64,000 nucleotides of DNA from Alphaproteobacteria bacterium (GCA_030739735.1 JASLYQ010000004.1:62001-126000); one strand, 5' to 3'. Positions 22,149 through 32,043 are shown, counted from the first letter of the stretch. Numbers and translations: made by a program. The notes: a model not told the origin generated them from the letters alone.

Positions 22149-23093
22149 CTAAGCCGCGCGACGCTCGCGGATGCCGGCGTCGCGGATGGCTTCGGCGGCG
22201 GCGGCTTCGGCGCCAGGGCCCATGACATGGGCGCCCGAGACACCGGGGATATCGGGCAGCGCTTCCAGCAGCTCGACGCAGATGGCGAGACCTTCCTCGC
22301 GCGGATCGCTTGCGTCATCTAGGCGCGCAATGGTGGTCTCGGGGATGTGCACGCCGAACAGATTGTCGGTCATCCAGCGTGCGCTCTTGGCCGAGCGTAA
22401 GGCGCCGATGCCGATGAGGAACCAGGCGCGCTCGGTTATGCCTTCGTCTGCGAGCCGCGCCATATAGCGGCGCAGCATGTCCGCATCGAAGCAGAACTGG
22501 GTCTGGAAGAAGCTCGCCCCGGCTGCGAGCTTGCGCTCAAGCGCGACCGGCGACCAATCCGGTCCGGGTTCGCTGGGGGTGTCCGCAGCCCCCACCACCA
22601 GCGCCGGCGGCAAGGCAATCTCGCGCCCCGATGGCAACCGGCCTTCGTCGCGCATGGAGCAGGCCAGCGCGATCAGGCCCGCGCTGTCGAGGTCGTGCAC
22701 CATCTTGGCATCTGGCTGGTCGCCGCCAGCGACATCGTCGCCATGCAGGCACATGACGTTGGCAACGCCGAGCGCTGCCGCGCCCAGCAGATCGTTCTGC
22801 AAAGCCAGGCGGTTGCGGTCGCGCAGCGTGAGCTGCAGCACGGGCTCGATGCCCTCGCGCGCCAACAGCGCGGCGGCCGCGAGGCTTGACATATGCGAGC
22901 GTGCACCAGCGCCGTCGGTGACGTTAACGGCATCCGCTACGCCGCGCAGCGGTGCGACGTTGGCCAGCAACGTCGCCGGATCGGCCGAGAGTGGCGGCGT
23001 TGTTTCCGAGGTCACAACGAAGTGGCCGGCACGTAACAGCTTTTCGAGTGCGCCGCCGGAGAGACGCGCTTCGTCGGCAATATCCATGGTCAC
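22149..23093 (-). CDS. metF: Methylenetetrahydrofolate reductase (MetF-like)
   Basis: A 314-residue FAD TIM-barrel protein, the size of bacterial MetF. It reduces 5,10-methylene-THF to 5-methyl-THF for methionine synthesis or, run in reverse, C1 oxidation. Family features are VVTSETTPP at the start, DAVNVTDGAGARSHMSS, the repeated 'RDRNR' strand LQLTLRDRNRLALQNDLLGA, CLHGDD, and GASFFQTQFCFD. GTG 23093 has an AGGAAG site six bases upstream; ATG 23087 is the alternative. Its divergence from E. coli MetF suggests the branch seen in C1-using proteobacteria. Confidence 0.82.
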   Translation of the reverse strand: MTMDIADEARLSGGALEKLLRAGHFVVTSETTPPLSADPATLLANVAPLRGVADAVNVTDGAGARSHMSSLAAAALLAREGIEPVLQLTLRDRNRLALQNDLLGAAALGVANVMCLHGDDVAGGDQPDAKMVHDLDSAGLIALACSMRDEGRLPSGREIALPPALVVGAADTPSEPGPDWSPVALERKLAAGASFFQTQFCFDADMLRRYMARLADEGITERAWFLIGIGALRSAKSARWMTDNLFGVHIPETTIARLDDASDPREEGLAICVELLEALPDIPGVSGAHVMGPGAEAAAAEAIRDAGIRERRAA

Positions 23094-23242
23094 AGGCGGC
23101 TTCCTTTTCCGATAGACGCCAAAGATTAGGGCCCGCGGAATGGCCAGTCAAAGGCCAAACACGTCCTTGCGAGAAGGCCTTGTGCAAGGCGGAGGCGCAT
23201 CTTAGGTTCGCAAAAATGGCAACCTATTCCGGGAGTGGGGAG

Positions 23243-23625
23243 ATGTCCTCCAAGCTGCACATCCTATTGGCCACGGCGCTGCTCGCCGTCGGTATCGCCC
23301 CGCCCGTCGCAGCCGACAACCACGTCAACCCGACCTGGCAGGGCAATGCCATCGAAGGGCCCGATACGAGCATGAGTGGGAAGGCGCCTCCTGGGGTTTT
23401 ACCAGCGCCGAGAACCACGATTTGTTTGTCGCCGATCCGGTGGGATAAGCCCCAGCCTATGGCGCTTACTGCGCCTATGGTGTCAGCAAAGGTTTAAAGC
23501 CCGATATCGACCCGCAAGCGCGGCACATCGCCGATGGCTGGCACTATCTGAACCTCAATTCTAACGTCCAGGCACGCTGGGAAAAGGACATTCTCGGCCA
23601 TATCGCCAAGGCCGATGAGATCTGA
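23243..23625 (+). pseudogene. Broken YHS-domain secreted protein
   Basis: It starts at ATG 23243 after GGGGAG with a good signal peptide (KLHILLATALLAVGIAPP, then VAADNHV) and enters the YHS lead TWQGNAIEG. The DPVAYF core that should follow is missing. After a frameshift the domain continues as WEGASWGFTSAENHDLF, then APAYGAYCAYGVSKG, then HYLNLNSNVQARWEKDI, and ends at TGA 23623-23625. A TAA at 23446-23448 interrupts it as well. So it carries an internal deletion of roughly 20 codons, one frameshift and one stop. Intact relatives are periplasmic YHS proteins, possibly metal-binding. Confidence 0.82.
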
Positions 23626-23715
23626 CTGAATATCGAACACAACTAGATCATTTTCTCTGCCCCTATATACTGCGTCGCAATAAATAATGGTGCGGTGCAT
23701 TTAGGGGAAACCACG

Positions 23716-24186
23716 ATGACGACCGAGACAGAAACCGAGACTGAGGTGACACACGATCGCGAACTCGATGGTCACTATTTTGAAGATCTCGCGGTCGGTA
23801 TGAGCAATCTCTACAGCCGCACCATAACGGAAAGCGACATAGTGCTGTTCTGCGGCATTTCTGGCGATACCAATCCTGTGCATCTCGACCGCGAATACGC
23901 CTCGCGTACGCGCTTCCGCGGCCCCATCGCACACGGTATGCTCTCGGCTTCTCTGATCTCGACAGTGCTCGGCACGAAGCTGCCCGGCCCCGGCGTCATT
24001 TACGTCAGCCAGAACTGCCGCTTCTGCGCGCCGGTGCGTGCCGGCGACACGGTGGTGGCACGCGCTACGATCACTAGCCTCGACGCTGATAAATGTTTTG
24101 CCCGTTTGGAGACAACCTGCAGCGTCGGCCCGAAAGTGGTGATCGACGGCGAAGCCGTCGTCATGGTGCCAAGCCGGGCCGCATAA
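23716..24186 (+). CDS. MaoC-like (R)-specific enoyl-CoA hydratase
   Basis: 156 residues, one hot-dog fold. The hydratase-2 motif is present as SGDTNPVHLDREYAS, with the catalytic Asp and His, then RGPIAHGMLSASLIS. Such PhaJ-type enzymes add water to trans-2-enoyl-CoA to give (R)-3-hydroxyacyl-CoA, feeding PHA synthesis or other acyl pathways. ATG 23716 follows an AGGGGAAA ribosome site; the Thr/Glu-rich N-terminus (TETETETE) is unstructured. It stands alone between the dead YHS gene and ribF. Confidence 0.88.
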   Translation: MTTETETETEVTHDRELDGHYFEDLAVGMSNLYSRTITESDIVLFCGISGDTNPVHLDREYASRTRFRGPIAHGMLSASLISTVLGTKLPGPGVIYVSQNCRFCAPVRAGDTVVARATITSLDADKCFARLETTCSVGPKVVIDGEAVVMVPSRAA

Positions 24187-24318
24187 GATGCTTTCATTTC
24201 GTATGCGCCACCCGCTTACCATCGATTTAAGGCACCCGAAGCGAAACCTAATTAACTCCCAATGTATTCGTCACACCCGCTTGCCCAGACTTCGCATTTG
24301 CGGTAAAGCGCGCGGGCC

Positions 24319-25296
24319 ATGCGGATTTGCCGACAATATGGGCGAGTTCCGCCGGCGGCGCGCGGCGCAGCGGTCGCGCTCGGGAATTTCGACGGCGTTC
24401 ACTTGGGCCATCGCGGCGTTATTGGCCGCGCCGCCAACGTGGCGCGCGACGAGGGCCTGCCGCTCGGTGTGATGTCGTTTGAGCCCCACCCGGCGACGGT
24501 GTTGCGCGCCGACAGCGCGCCTTCGCGCCTGACTCCTTTTCGCGCTAAGACCCGGCGTTTACGCGAATGCGGTGTCGACTGGTTCTTCTGTATGCGTTTT
24601 ACGCGCGCTTTTGCCGAGATGAGCGTCGAGGCTTTCGTGGACGACGTGCTGGTCGATGGACTTGGCGTCAAGCACGTAACCATCGGCCACGACTACCGTT
24701 TTGGCCGCCACCGCATGGGCGACCACCAGTTGCTGGAAGACGCCGGTGCAGCGCAAGGCTTTGGCGTCACCAGCGTTGCCGCCATCGGCAATGCAGGCGA
24801 AGTCTATTCCTCGACCCGCGTGCGGCAATATCTGCAGCGCGGCGAGCCGCGGTTGGCGGCGGCGGTGCTCGGCCACCTCTGGGAGGTTGAGGCGCGGGTA
24901 GGGCGCGGCGATGCGCGCGGACGGAACCTCGGCTACCCGACCGCTAACCTCCGCCTTGACGAGCATGTCGAGCCCGCCTTCGGCATTTATGCTGTCTGGG
25001 CCGGCATCGTCGAGGGCAGCGAGACGCATTGGCATCCCGCCGTGGCAAGCTGCGGTGTGCGCCCCACTTTCGGCGGTAAGACCGTGTTGCTGGAAGTGCA
25101 CGTCTTCGATTACCAGGGGGATCTTTACGGCAAATATCTGCGCGTCGCCTTCGTTAACTGGATCCGGCCCGAAGAAAAATTCGACGATGTCGACGATCTG
25201 GTGCGCCACATGGACGAGGACTGCTATAACGCGCGCTTCATGTTGGCGGGTTCGGCGCCGCCGCCCGACAAGGGCCGCACCGCTTTCAATCCGTGA
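24319..25296 (+). CDS. ribF: Bifunctional riboflavin kinase / FAD synthetase
   Basis: 325 residues. It phosphorylates riboflavin to FMN and adenylylates FMN to FAD. The N-terminal nucleotidyltransferase half has VALGNFDGVHLGHRGVI and the ISSTxIR-like site YSSTRVRQYLQRG; the C-terminal kinase half has GRNLGYPTANLRLDEHVEPAFGIYAVW split by normal spacing. ATG 24319 gives the usual short lead before the GNFDGVH motif. ileS starts eight bases after its stop, so they are co-transcribed. Confidence 0.95.
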   Translation: MRICRQYGRVPPAARGAAVALGNFDGVHLGHRGVIGRAANVARDEGLPLGVMSFEPHPATVLRADSAPSRLTPFRAKTRRLRECGVDWFFCMRFTRAFAEMSVEAFVDDVLVDGLGVKHVTIGHDYRFGRHRMGDHQLLEDAGAAQGFGVTSVAAIGNAGEVYSSTRVRQYLQRGEPRLAAAVLGHLWEVEARVGRGDARGRNLGYPTANLRLDEHVEPAFGIYAVWAGIVEGSETHWHPAVASCGVRPTFGGKTVLLEVHVFDYQGDLYGKYLRVAFVNWIRPEEKFDDVDDLVRHMDEDCYNARFMLAGSAPPPDKGRTAFNP

Positions 25297-25303
25297 GGAT
25301 ACC

Positions 25304-28099
25304 GTGACCCGGAACTACAAAAGCACCTTGTTTTTGCCGCGCACCGACTTTCCCATGAAAGCCAGCCTGCCCAAGCGTGAGCCCGATATACTGGCACGCT
25401 GGCAACGCGTCAAACTCTGGGCCAAGCTGCGGGAAAGCGCGCGCGGACGCGAGAAGTTCATCCTGCATGATGGCCCGCCCTATGCGAACGGGCCGATACA
25501 CATGGGGACAGCGCTTAACAAGATTCTCAAGGACGTGGTCAATCGCACGCGCCAGATGAGCGGCCTCGATTCCCACTACATCCCAGGCTGGGACTGTCAT
25601 GGCCTACCCATCGAGTGGCAAATCGAGCAAGACTACCGCAAACAGGGCAAGAGCAAGGACGAGGTACCGGTCCAGCAGTTCCGCCGCGAATGTCGCGCCT
25701 ATGCCGAGAAGTGGATTGGCACCCAGATGGAGGAGTTCATTCGCCTCGGCGTACTCGCCGACTGGGGGCGCCGCTACCTCACTATGTCTTACAAGGCCGA
25801 GGCGCAGATCGTGCGCGAACTCGGTAAGTTTCTGCTTAATGGTGGGCTGTACAAGGGCGCTAAGCCGGTAATGTGGTCGCCGGTCGAGAAAACCGCGCTG
25901 GCCGAGGCCGAGGTCGAGTATCACGATGTCACTTCGCCGGCAATCTTCGTGCGCTTTCCCGTGACCGAGGTTGGCATGCCCGCGATCGCCGGTGCCGATA
26001 TTGTGATCTGGACGACGACGCCTTGGACTATGCCCGGCAACCGGGCCATTGCCTATGGTGAAGATGTGGAATACGCCGTCTACGAGGTAGTGGAGGCGCA
26101 AGACGGTGCCCAGGCTAAGCCCGGCGATCGCATCGTGCTGGCCACGGCGCTGGAGAGCGCGGTGGCTGAGAAGGCAAAACTGTACCTCCAGCGCAAGGAC
26201 GTTTTCGCCGGCCATGCGCTCGCCGGCACGCGGGCACGCCATCCGCTGGCGGGCGACCACTATACCTTCGACGTGCCGCTTCTGCCGGCTGACTTCGTTG
26301 CTATAGATCAGGGCTCTGGTTTTGTCCATATCGCCCCCGGCCACGGCGCCGACGATTACGAACTTGGCCGAGTGCATGACATTCCCGCCCCATCGACGGT
26401 GGACGATGACGGTTGCTTTCTCGACAGCGTGCCGCTGTTCGCCGGCAAGCATGTCTACAAGGTTAATCCGGAGATCATCGCCACGCTGGCCGACTATGGA
26501 ACCTTGCTCGGCGTGGAATCCTACCTCCACTCCTATCCCCATAGCTGGCGCTCCAAGAAGCCGGTGATCTTCCGCAACACGCCGCAGTGGTTCATCAGCA
26601 TGGAGACCAACAACTTGCGCGAGGTGGCGCTAGCCGCGATCGACGAGACGCACTGGGTGCCGGCGATAGGCCAGAACCGTATCCGCGCGATGATTGAGAC
26701 GCGGCCCGACTGGTGCGTCTCGCGCCAGCGTGAATGGGGCGTGCCGATTACGGTCTTCGTGCACAAGGAGACGGGCGAGCCCCTGCGCGACGGCGAGGTC
26801 ATCAAGCGTGTCGCGGCGGCGGTGGAAGAAGCGGGCGCTGACGTTTGGTTCACTGCCGATCCCGCCCAGTTCCTGGGCCCCGATCGCGACCCGGCAGACT
26901 ACGAGATGGTGAACGACATTCTCGACGTTTGGTTCGATTCAGGCTCAACCCATAGTTTCGTACTCGACTGTGACGAGACTCAACGCTGGCCGGCCGACCT
27001 CTATCTCGAAGGCTCGGACCAGCACCGTGGCTGGTTTCATTCCTCGCTTCTTGAATCCTGCGGCACCCGTGGCCGCGCGCCTTATAACGCGGTGCTGACC
27101 CACGGCTTCGTGCTCGACGCGGATGGCCGCAAGATGTCGAAGTCGCTCGGCAACGTGGTGGCGCCGCAGCAGCTCATTGCCGACAATGGCGCCGATATTC
27201 TGAGGCTCTGGTCGGTGCTCAGCGTCTACACCGACGATCTGCGTATCGGGCCTGAGATAATCAAGGGTCTAGTCGATTCTTATCGCCGTTTGCGCAATAC
27301 GCTACGCTACCTGCTCGGTAATCTCGCCGGCTTTGAGGAGAGCGAGCGTGCCGCGCCGGCCGACATGCCGGAGTTGGAGCGCTGGGTGCTGCACCGGCTG
27401 GTGGAGCTCGACGCGCTGCGCGTAGAGGCCTTCAAGGATTACGAGTTCCACCGCTTTTACGCGGCGCTTCACACCTTCTGCGGTAACGAGCTATCGGCCT
27501 TCTATTTCGACGTTCGCAAGGACTCACTCTATTGCGACGGCATTGGCAATGTTCGGCGCCGGGCCGCGCGCACGGTGCTCGACATCGTCTTTGAGCATCT
27601 GGTGACCTGGCTTGCTCCGGCGTGCGCATTCACGGCGGAGGAGGCATGGTTATCTCGCTATCCGTCCGATGACGACAGTGTCCATCTGCGTACTTTCCCG
27701 GAGACGCCTGAGGCTTGGCGCGACGACGCGCTGGCCGAGCGTTGGCGGCGCCTGCGCGCGATCCGCCGTGTGGTCACCGGCGCGCTTGAGGTCGAGCGCC
27801 GCGAGAAGCGCATCGGGTCCAGCCTGCAAGCCCATCCCGTCGTGCATGTCGGCGAGGTCGATGCGGTTTTACTGGCGGACGTCGATCTTGCCGAGCTTGC
27901 CATCACCTCGCAGATCACGGTGACCACGGATGCTGCACCGGCCGATGTCTTCACCATGGCAGAGGAGCCCGGTATTGCAGTCGTGGTTGGGGCGGCTGAC
28001 GGCGATAAGTGTGAGCGTTGTTGGCGCCAGCTTCACGAGGTCTCGTTTGAGACTGGGCTGTGCGGGCGTTGCGACGCGGTGGTCGCAGTCGCAGCATGA
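25304..28099 (+). CDS. ileS: Isoleucyl-tRNA synthetase
   Basis: 931 residues, class I synthetase. The HIGH-type motif appears as HMGT (66-69) within PYANGPIHMGTALNK, and KMSKS is exact (KMSKSLGN). The editing domain with TTPWTMPGNRAI lies between them. The C-terminal zinc knuckle CERCW...CGRCD shows the bacterial form. The start is GTG 25304 after GAGGAT, which gives the usual RNYKSTLFLPRTDFPM N-terminus; the long upstream open frame is shadow over ribF. Its stop overlaps the lspA start as ATGA. Confidence 0.97.
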   Translation: MTRNYKSTLFLPRTDFPMKASLPKREPDILARWQRVKLWAKLRESARGREKFILHDGPPYANGPIHMGTALNKILKDVVNRTRQMSGLDSHYIPGWDCHGLPIEWQIEQDYRKQGKSKDEVPVQQFRRECRAYAEKWIGTQMEEFIRLGVLADWGRRYLTMSYKAEAQIVRELGKFLLNGGLYKGAKPVMWSPVEKTALAEAEVEYHDVTSPAIFVRFPVTEVGMPAIAGADIVIWTTTPWTMPGNRAIAYGEDVEYAVYEVVEAQDGAQAKPGDRIVLATALESAVAEKAKLYLQRKDVFAGHALAGTRARHPLAGDHYTFDVPLLPADFVAIDQGSGFVHIAPGHGADDYELGRVHDIPAPSTVDDDGCFLDSVPLFAGKHVYKVNPEIIATLADYGTLLGVESYLHSYPHSWRSKKPVIFRNTPQWFISMETNNLREVALAAIDETHWVPAIGQNRIRAMIETRPDWCVSRQREWGVPITVFVHKETGEPLRDGEVIKRVAAAVEEAGADVWFTADPAQFLGPDRDPADYEMVNDILDVWFDSGSTHSFVLDCDETQRWPADLYLEGSDQHRGWFHSSLLESCGTRGRAPYNAVLTHGFVLDADGRKMSKSLGNVVAPQQLIADNGADILRLWSVLSVYTDDLRIGPEIIKGLVDSYRRLRNTLRYLLGNLAGFEESERAAPADMPELERWVLHRLVELDALRVEAFKDYEFHRFYAALHTFCGNELSAFYFDVRKDSLYCDGIGNVRRRAARTVLDIVFEHLVTWLAPACAFTAEEAWLSRYPSDDDSVHLRTFPETPEAWRDDALAERWRRLRAIRRVVTGALEVERREKRIGSSLQAHPVVHVGEVDAVLLADVDLAELAITSQITVTTDAAPADVFTMAEEPGIAVVVGAADGDKCERCWRQLHEVSFETGLCGRCDAVVAVAA

Positions 28100-28587
28100 G
28101 TTGGAGGCGGGCCTATCTGACGCTCGGCTTAGCGTTCGCCTTTGTCGTCGCTGTGCTCGATCAGATATCGAAACTAGTCACGCTTGGTGTCTTGCCCGAG
28201 CCCGGTATGTTCATCGCGGTGACTGGATTCTTCAACTTGGTGCACGTGCAGAATACGGGCGTCAGCTTCGGCCTCTTCCAATCGGTTCCGGTGTGGTTAA
28301 TTGCCACCATCGCGCTCGCCATCGCGGCAGGTCTCTGCATATGGATGGCGCGGGCCGAGTCGCGCTTGGTGGCGGTCTCGCTGGGGCTCGCCGTGGGTGG
28401 CGCCATCGGCAACGTCATAGACCGCGTGCGTCTCGGCTGGGTCTTCGACTTCCTCGACTTTCACGCTCTTGGCGAGCATTGGCCCGCCTTCAATGTTGCC
28501 GATTCCGCTATCACTCTAGGAGTGATCGGCCTGCTGGCGACAAGTTTGATCCCGCGGCTCGGTAACGGTAAGCTGTCAGGATCATGA
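28096..28587 (+). CDS. lspA: Lipoprotein signal peptidase (signal peptidase II)
   Basis: A 163-residue inner-membrane aspartyl protease with four hydrophobic segments. It cleaves the signal peptide of diacylglyceryl-modified prolipoproteins. The catalytic aspartates are Asp109 in GGAIGNVIDRVRLG and Asp136 in FNVADSAI; DQISKLV in the first segment is also conserved. It overlaps ileS by four bases and the next lipoprotein gene by four bases. That next product is itself a predicted substrate. Confidence 0.96.
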   Translation: MSWRRAYLTLGLAFAFVVAVLDQISKLVTLGVLPEPGMFIAVTGFFNLVHVQNTGVSFGLFQSVPVWLIATIALAIAAGLCIWMARAESRLVAVSLGLAVGGAIGNVIDRVRLGWVFDFLDFHALGEHWPAFNVADSAITLGVIGLLATSLIPRLGNGKLSGS

Positions 28588-29171
28588 CAAAGTATCTCAG
28601 AACTGCGCGTTTCATGTCCGTGGCGGCTATGGCGTTGGTGGTACTTGGCGGCTGCGGGGACAGCATCAAGGAGCAGTTCGGCGTTGGTCGTCAAGTACCT
28701 GACGAGTACCAGGTTGTCGAGGCGCAGCCGCTCGCCTTGCCGCCCGACTATCACCTACGCCCGCCGACTCCCGGCGCCCCGCGTCCGCAGGAGCAGGATG
28801 TGCGCCGCCAGGCAGAGAAAATCATTCTCGGCCCTAATGCTGAGCACACATCGGTCGGCGGTGCACCGCCGCCACGCAGCCCGGGTGAACTGGCGTTACT
28901 CAACATGGCCGGTGCCAACGAGGCCGATTCCGGAATCCGGCACCTTATCAACCGCGAAAACTCCGTGCTTGCCGCTGACGATGAGGGATGGGTAAACGAA
29001 CTGATGATTTGGCAGCAGGACGAGAAGGAAGGCTTGGCGCTGGACCCGGTTGCCGAGGCCCAGCGTCTGCGGGAGAATGCGGCGGCGGGTCGGGCCCCGA
29101 CCTATGGTGACACGCCGGTCATCATGCGCCGCGAGCAGGCGCCGCTCGAAGGCCTGCTGAGCTCGTTCTGA
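28584..29171 (+). CDS. DUF3035-type lipoprotein (BamF-like candidate)
   Basis: 195 residues. A signal peptide ends in a lipobox LGGC with Cys24 as the lipidation site, so an outer-membrane lipoprotein is likely. The conserved block is VPDEYQVVEAQPLALPPDY followed by HLRPPTPG. It is the alphaproteobacterial DUF3035 type that sits next to lspA; I recall a lipoprotein subunit of the BAM complex (BamF) described in Caulobacter, but I am not certain it is this family. It overlaps lspA by four bases, and the M16 protease genes follow. Confidence 0.7.
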   Translation: MTKYLRTARFMSVAAMALVVLGGCGDSIKEQFGVGRQVPDEYQVVEAQPLALPPDYHLRPPTPGAPRPQEQDVRRQAEKIILGPNAEHTSVGGAPPPRSPGELALLNMAGANEADSGIRHLINRENSVLAADDEGWVNELMIWQQDEKEGLALDPVAEAQRLRENAAAGRAPTYGDTPVIMRREQAPLEGLLSSF

Positions 29172-29202
29172 TCTGATCACGCTGGCAAGGCGCTGAGATC
29201 AG

Positions 29203-30558
29203 ATGATGTGGACGCGGCTCGTTGCGGCCTGTCTTGTGTTGGTCTTCGGCCTGACACCGATGGCAGAGGCCGCGCCGGGCAAGACCTTCGGTGCCGAGAC
29301 CTTCTTCCTCGACAATGGCATGCAGGTGGTGGTGATCGCCAATCATCGCGCACCCGTGGTGCACCATGCGATTTGGTACAAGATCGGCGCTGCTGACGAG
29401 CCACCGCGCGTCTCCGGCATTGCGCATATGCTTGAACACATGATGTTCAAAGGCACGCCAAGCGTGCCTGATGGTGACTTCTCACGTGTCGTTGCACGCA
29501 ACGGTGGCAACGATAATGCCTTCACCAATCACGACTACACCGGCTATTTTCAAAATATTGCCGTCGACCGCCTGGCGGTGGTGATGGAGATGGAGGCCGA
29601 CCGCATGGTCAACTTGGTCTTCGAGGACACCGACTTCGAGACCGAGCGCAACGTGGTGTTGGAGGAGCGGCGCATGCGCACGGACAATCGCGCCAACGCC
29701 CAGTTTGGCGAGCAGATGGCCGCGGCGCAATTCCTTTCCCATCCCTATGGCATGCCGGTCATCGGCTGGGAGCACGAGATCCACGCCTTTACCAGAGAGG
29801 ACGCGCTGGCTTTCTATCGGCGCCATTACGCACCCGGTAACGCTATTCTGATCGTTGCCGGCGATGTTACGGTCGAGGCATTGCGGCCGTTGGCCGAGTA
29901 CACCTATGGCCGCGTTCCCGCGCGACCTGTCGCAGAGCGTGTACGTCCCTCGGAACCCCCGCAGCGCGCCGCGAGGCGCTTAGTGATGAAGGATGAGCGG
30001 GTGGCGGTGCCAGAATGGATGCGCAGCTATCTTAGCCCCAGCTATCACGATGACCCAGACGGAATTGCCGTAGCACTCGACGTGCTCTCGGAGGTGCTTG
30101 GCGGCAGCACTACCAGCCGCCTGTACCAATCGCTGGTGGTGGAGCAGCAGCTCGCCAACAATGCCGGCGCCTATTACCAGGGCACCACGCTTGATCGCTC
30201 ACGCTTCGGTGTCTATGCGCGCCCCGCACTCGGTGTGACCATGGAAGCTGTCGAGGCGGCATTCGACGCGGAACTCGATCACCTGTTGCAAGATGGTGTC
30301 GGCGAGGAGGAGCTAACGCGGGCCAAGTTTGGCATTCGCTCGCTTGCGGTCTACTCGCGCGATAGCCTGTCGTCTTTGGCGCGCATCTTCGGCGTGGCGC
30401 TGACCGTGGGGCTTACCGTGGAGCAGGTTGAGAACTGGTCTGACGCGGTGGAAGCGGTAACCTCAGAAGATGTGCTCAAAGCGGCGCGGGCGGTGCTGCG
30501 GCCCGAGGCCTCCGTCACGGGCGCATTGCTGCCAAGCGGCGAGAGGCAAGGCTCGTGA
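29203..30558 (+). CDS. M16 zinc peptidase, catalytic subunit, secreted
   Basis: 451 residues with a signal peptide (LVAACLVLVFGLTPMAEA). The inverted zinc site HxxEH is present in GIAHMLEHMMFKGTP, with the distal glutamate in the ERNVVLEERRMRTDNR stretch. Processing-peptidase-like M16 proteins usually work as a pair, one active and one not; the next gene is the partner. It likely acts in the periplasm on unfolded peptides. The next gene starts inside its stop (GTGATG), so they are coupled. Confidence 0.92.
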   Translation: MMWTRLVAACLVLVFGLTPMAEAAPGKTFGAETFFLDNGMQVVVIANHRAPVVHHAIWYKIGAADEPPRVSGIAHMLEHMMFKGTPSVPDGDFSRVVARNGGNDNAFTNHDYTGYFQNIAVDRLAVVMEMEADRMVNLVFEDTDFETERNVVLEERRMRTDNRANAQFGEQMAAAQFLSHPYGMPVIGWEHEIHAFTREDALAFYRRHYAPGNAILIVAGDVTVEALRPLAEYTYGRVPARPVAERVRPSEPPQRAARRLVMKDERVAVPEWMRSYLSPSYHDDPDGIAVALDVLSEVLGGSTTSRLYQSLVVEQQLANNAGAYYQGTTLDRSRFGVYARPALGVTMEAVEAAFDAELDHLLQDGVGEEELTRAKFGIRSLAVYSRDSLSSLARIFGVALTVGLTVEQVENWSDAVEAVTSEDVLKAARAVLRPEASVTGALLPSGERQGS

Positions 30559-31877
30559 TGCCACGTATTCTCCTGGCTGCGCTCGCCCTTATGCTCGTGG
30601 TGCAGCGTCCCGCCGCCGCGGTGGAGGTCCAGCGCGTGGTTAGCCCTGGTGGCATCGAAGCCTGGCTGGTCGAGGAGCATACTGTACCCATCGTCAGCCT
30701 ACGCTTCGTTTTTCGTGGCGGCAGCGCGCTCGATCCCGACGGCAAGGAAGGTCTCGCCGAGCTGGCCTCGGGTCTGCTCAACGAGGGTGCCGGCGAGATG
30801 GATGCACTCGCCTTCCAGAAGGCCCTTGACGACAGCGCTGTGCGCATGGGCTTTAAGGCCGGCATTGACGAGTTCGGCGGCAGCCTCGCCACCCTTACCG
30901 AAACCGGTGACGTTGCCTATCACCTGTTGGCTATGGCTCTAAACGAGCCGCGCTTCGATTTGGATGCGCTCGAGCGGGTGCGCGCACAAGTCGTTGCCGG
31001 GCTTGAGCGTGCGGCCAGAGATGGCAACGAGGTGGCGCGACAACAATGGTATGTCACGGCCTTCGCCGGTCATCCCTATGCCCGCCCGCCGGGTGGCACT
31101 ATTGCCGGTGTCGAGGCCATAACCCGCGACGATTTACTTGCCTTCGTCCGTGATAGATTCGGGCGCGATGCTTTGATAATTGGTGTTGCGGGTGACATCA
31201 GCGCGCAAGATTTGGGGCGCATGCTTGACCTCGTTTTCGCGGATTTGCCGGGAGAGGCGCGACCCGGCGATATTCCCGAAACCTCTCCCGGGGCCGGTGG
31301 TATGGTACTTGTGGAGCGATTGCCGCAGCCGCAAAGCGCACTGCTGATGGGACAGGTCGGGCTCAAGCGCACCGACCCACGCTACTATACCGCCTATGTC
31401 ATGAATCACATATTCGGCGGCGGCGGTTTCTCAAGCCGACTGAACATGGAAGTGCGCGAAAAGCGTGGGCTGGCTTACGGAATTTTCAGCTATCTCGTGC
31501 CGTTAGATCACGCCGCCTCCTTCATGATTGGCACGGCGACACAGAATGCGCGTGTCTCGGAAACTCTGAGTGTGGTCCGGGACGAAGTGACCCGCCTGCA
31601 CGATGAGGGAGTCAGCGAGGAAGAACTGGCTGACGCCAAGACCTATCTCACGGGTTCGTTCCCGCTCAGGCTCGATAGTAACGGCGAGATCGCGTCCATA
31701 CTTGTGGGCATGCAGGTCGCCAAGCTTGGCATCGACTATCTGGACCGCCGTAACGGCCTTATCGAGGCGGTGACCAGAGAGGACATCGCGGCGCTCGCTG
31801 CCGAGCTGTTAGACCCCGATGGCTTCGCGGTGGTCGTAGTGGGCGAGCCCGAGGGCATTGACGCCACGTCCAAATAG
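30558..31877 (+). CDS. M16 peptidase-like, non-catalytic partner subunit, secreted
   Basis: 439 residues with a signal peptide (ILLAALALMLVVQRPAAA). It has the M16 fold (FVFRGGSALDPDGKEGLAEL, later FGGGGFSSRLNMEVREKRGL) but the HxxEH site is absent, the region reading GLAELASGLLNEG. The Arg/Tyr region near the end (RLNMEVREKRGLAYG) that helps substrate binding in the non-catalytic subunit is kept. It should form a heterodimer with the preceding gene product. Start ATG 30558, or GTG 30555 inside the preceding stop. Confidence 0.92.
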   Translation: MPRILLAALALMLVVQRPAAAVEVQRVVSPGGIEAWLVEEHTVPIVSLRFVFRGGSALDPDGKEGLAELASGLLNEGAGEMDALAFQKALDDSAVRMGFKAGIDEFGGSLATLTETGDVAYHLLAMALNEPRFDLDALERVRAQVVAGLERAARDGNEVARQQWYVTAFAGHPYARPPGGTIAGVEAITRDDLLAFVRDRFGRDALIIGVAGDISAQDLGRMLDLVFADLPGEARPGDIPETSPGAGGMVLVERLPQPQSALLMGQVGLKRTDPRYYTAYVMNHIFGGGGFSSRLNMEVREKRGLAYGIFSYLVPLDHAASFMIGTATQNARVSETLSVVRDEVTRLHDEGVSEEELADAKTYLTGSFPLRLDSNGEIASILVGMQVAKLGIDYLDRRNGLIEAVTREDIAALAAELLDPDGFAVVVVGEPEGIDATSK

Positions 31878-32043
31878 GGGACTTGAGCGAGAGACAATGT
31901 GGGGCTGATACTTGCCACGCGTGCCTATTTGACACCGAATCTAGAAGGCGTGATCGATGTCGCTTTGAGCCGTCGGTTGAACTTTCTCGCCTTTAACCAG
32001 GGCTGTAACTGCGTCGCCAGCGGGATACGGCGCGTCTCTATGC

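Noticed and set aside
24911-25303. N-terminal extension of ileS over ribF
   Set aside because: RibF is certain in the other frame, and GTG 25304 gives the normal IleS N-terminus.
25604-26542. 312-codon reverse-strand frame within ileS
   Set aside because: Antisense to conserved IleS domains, with no recognisable protein pattern.
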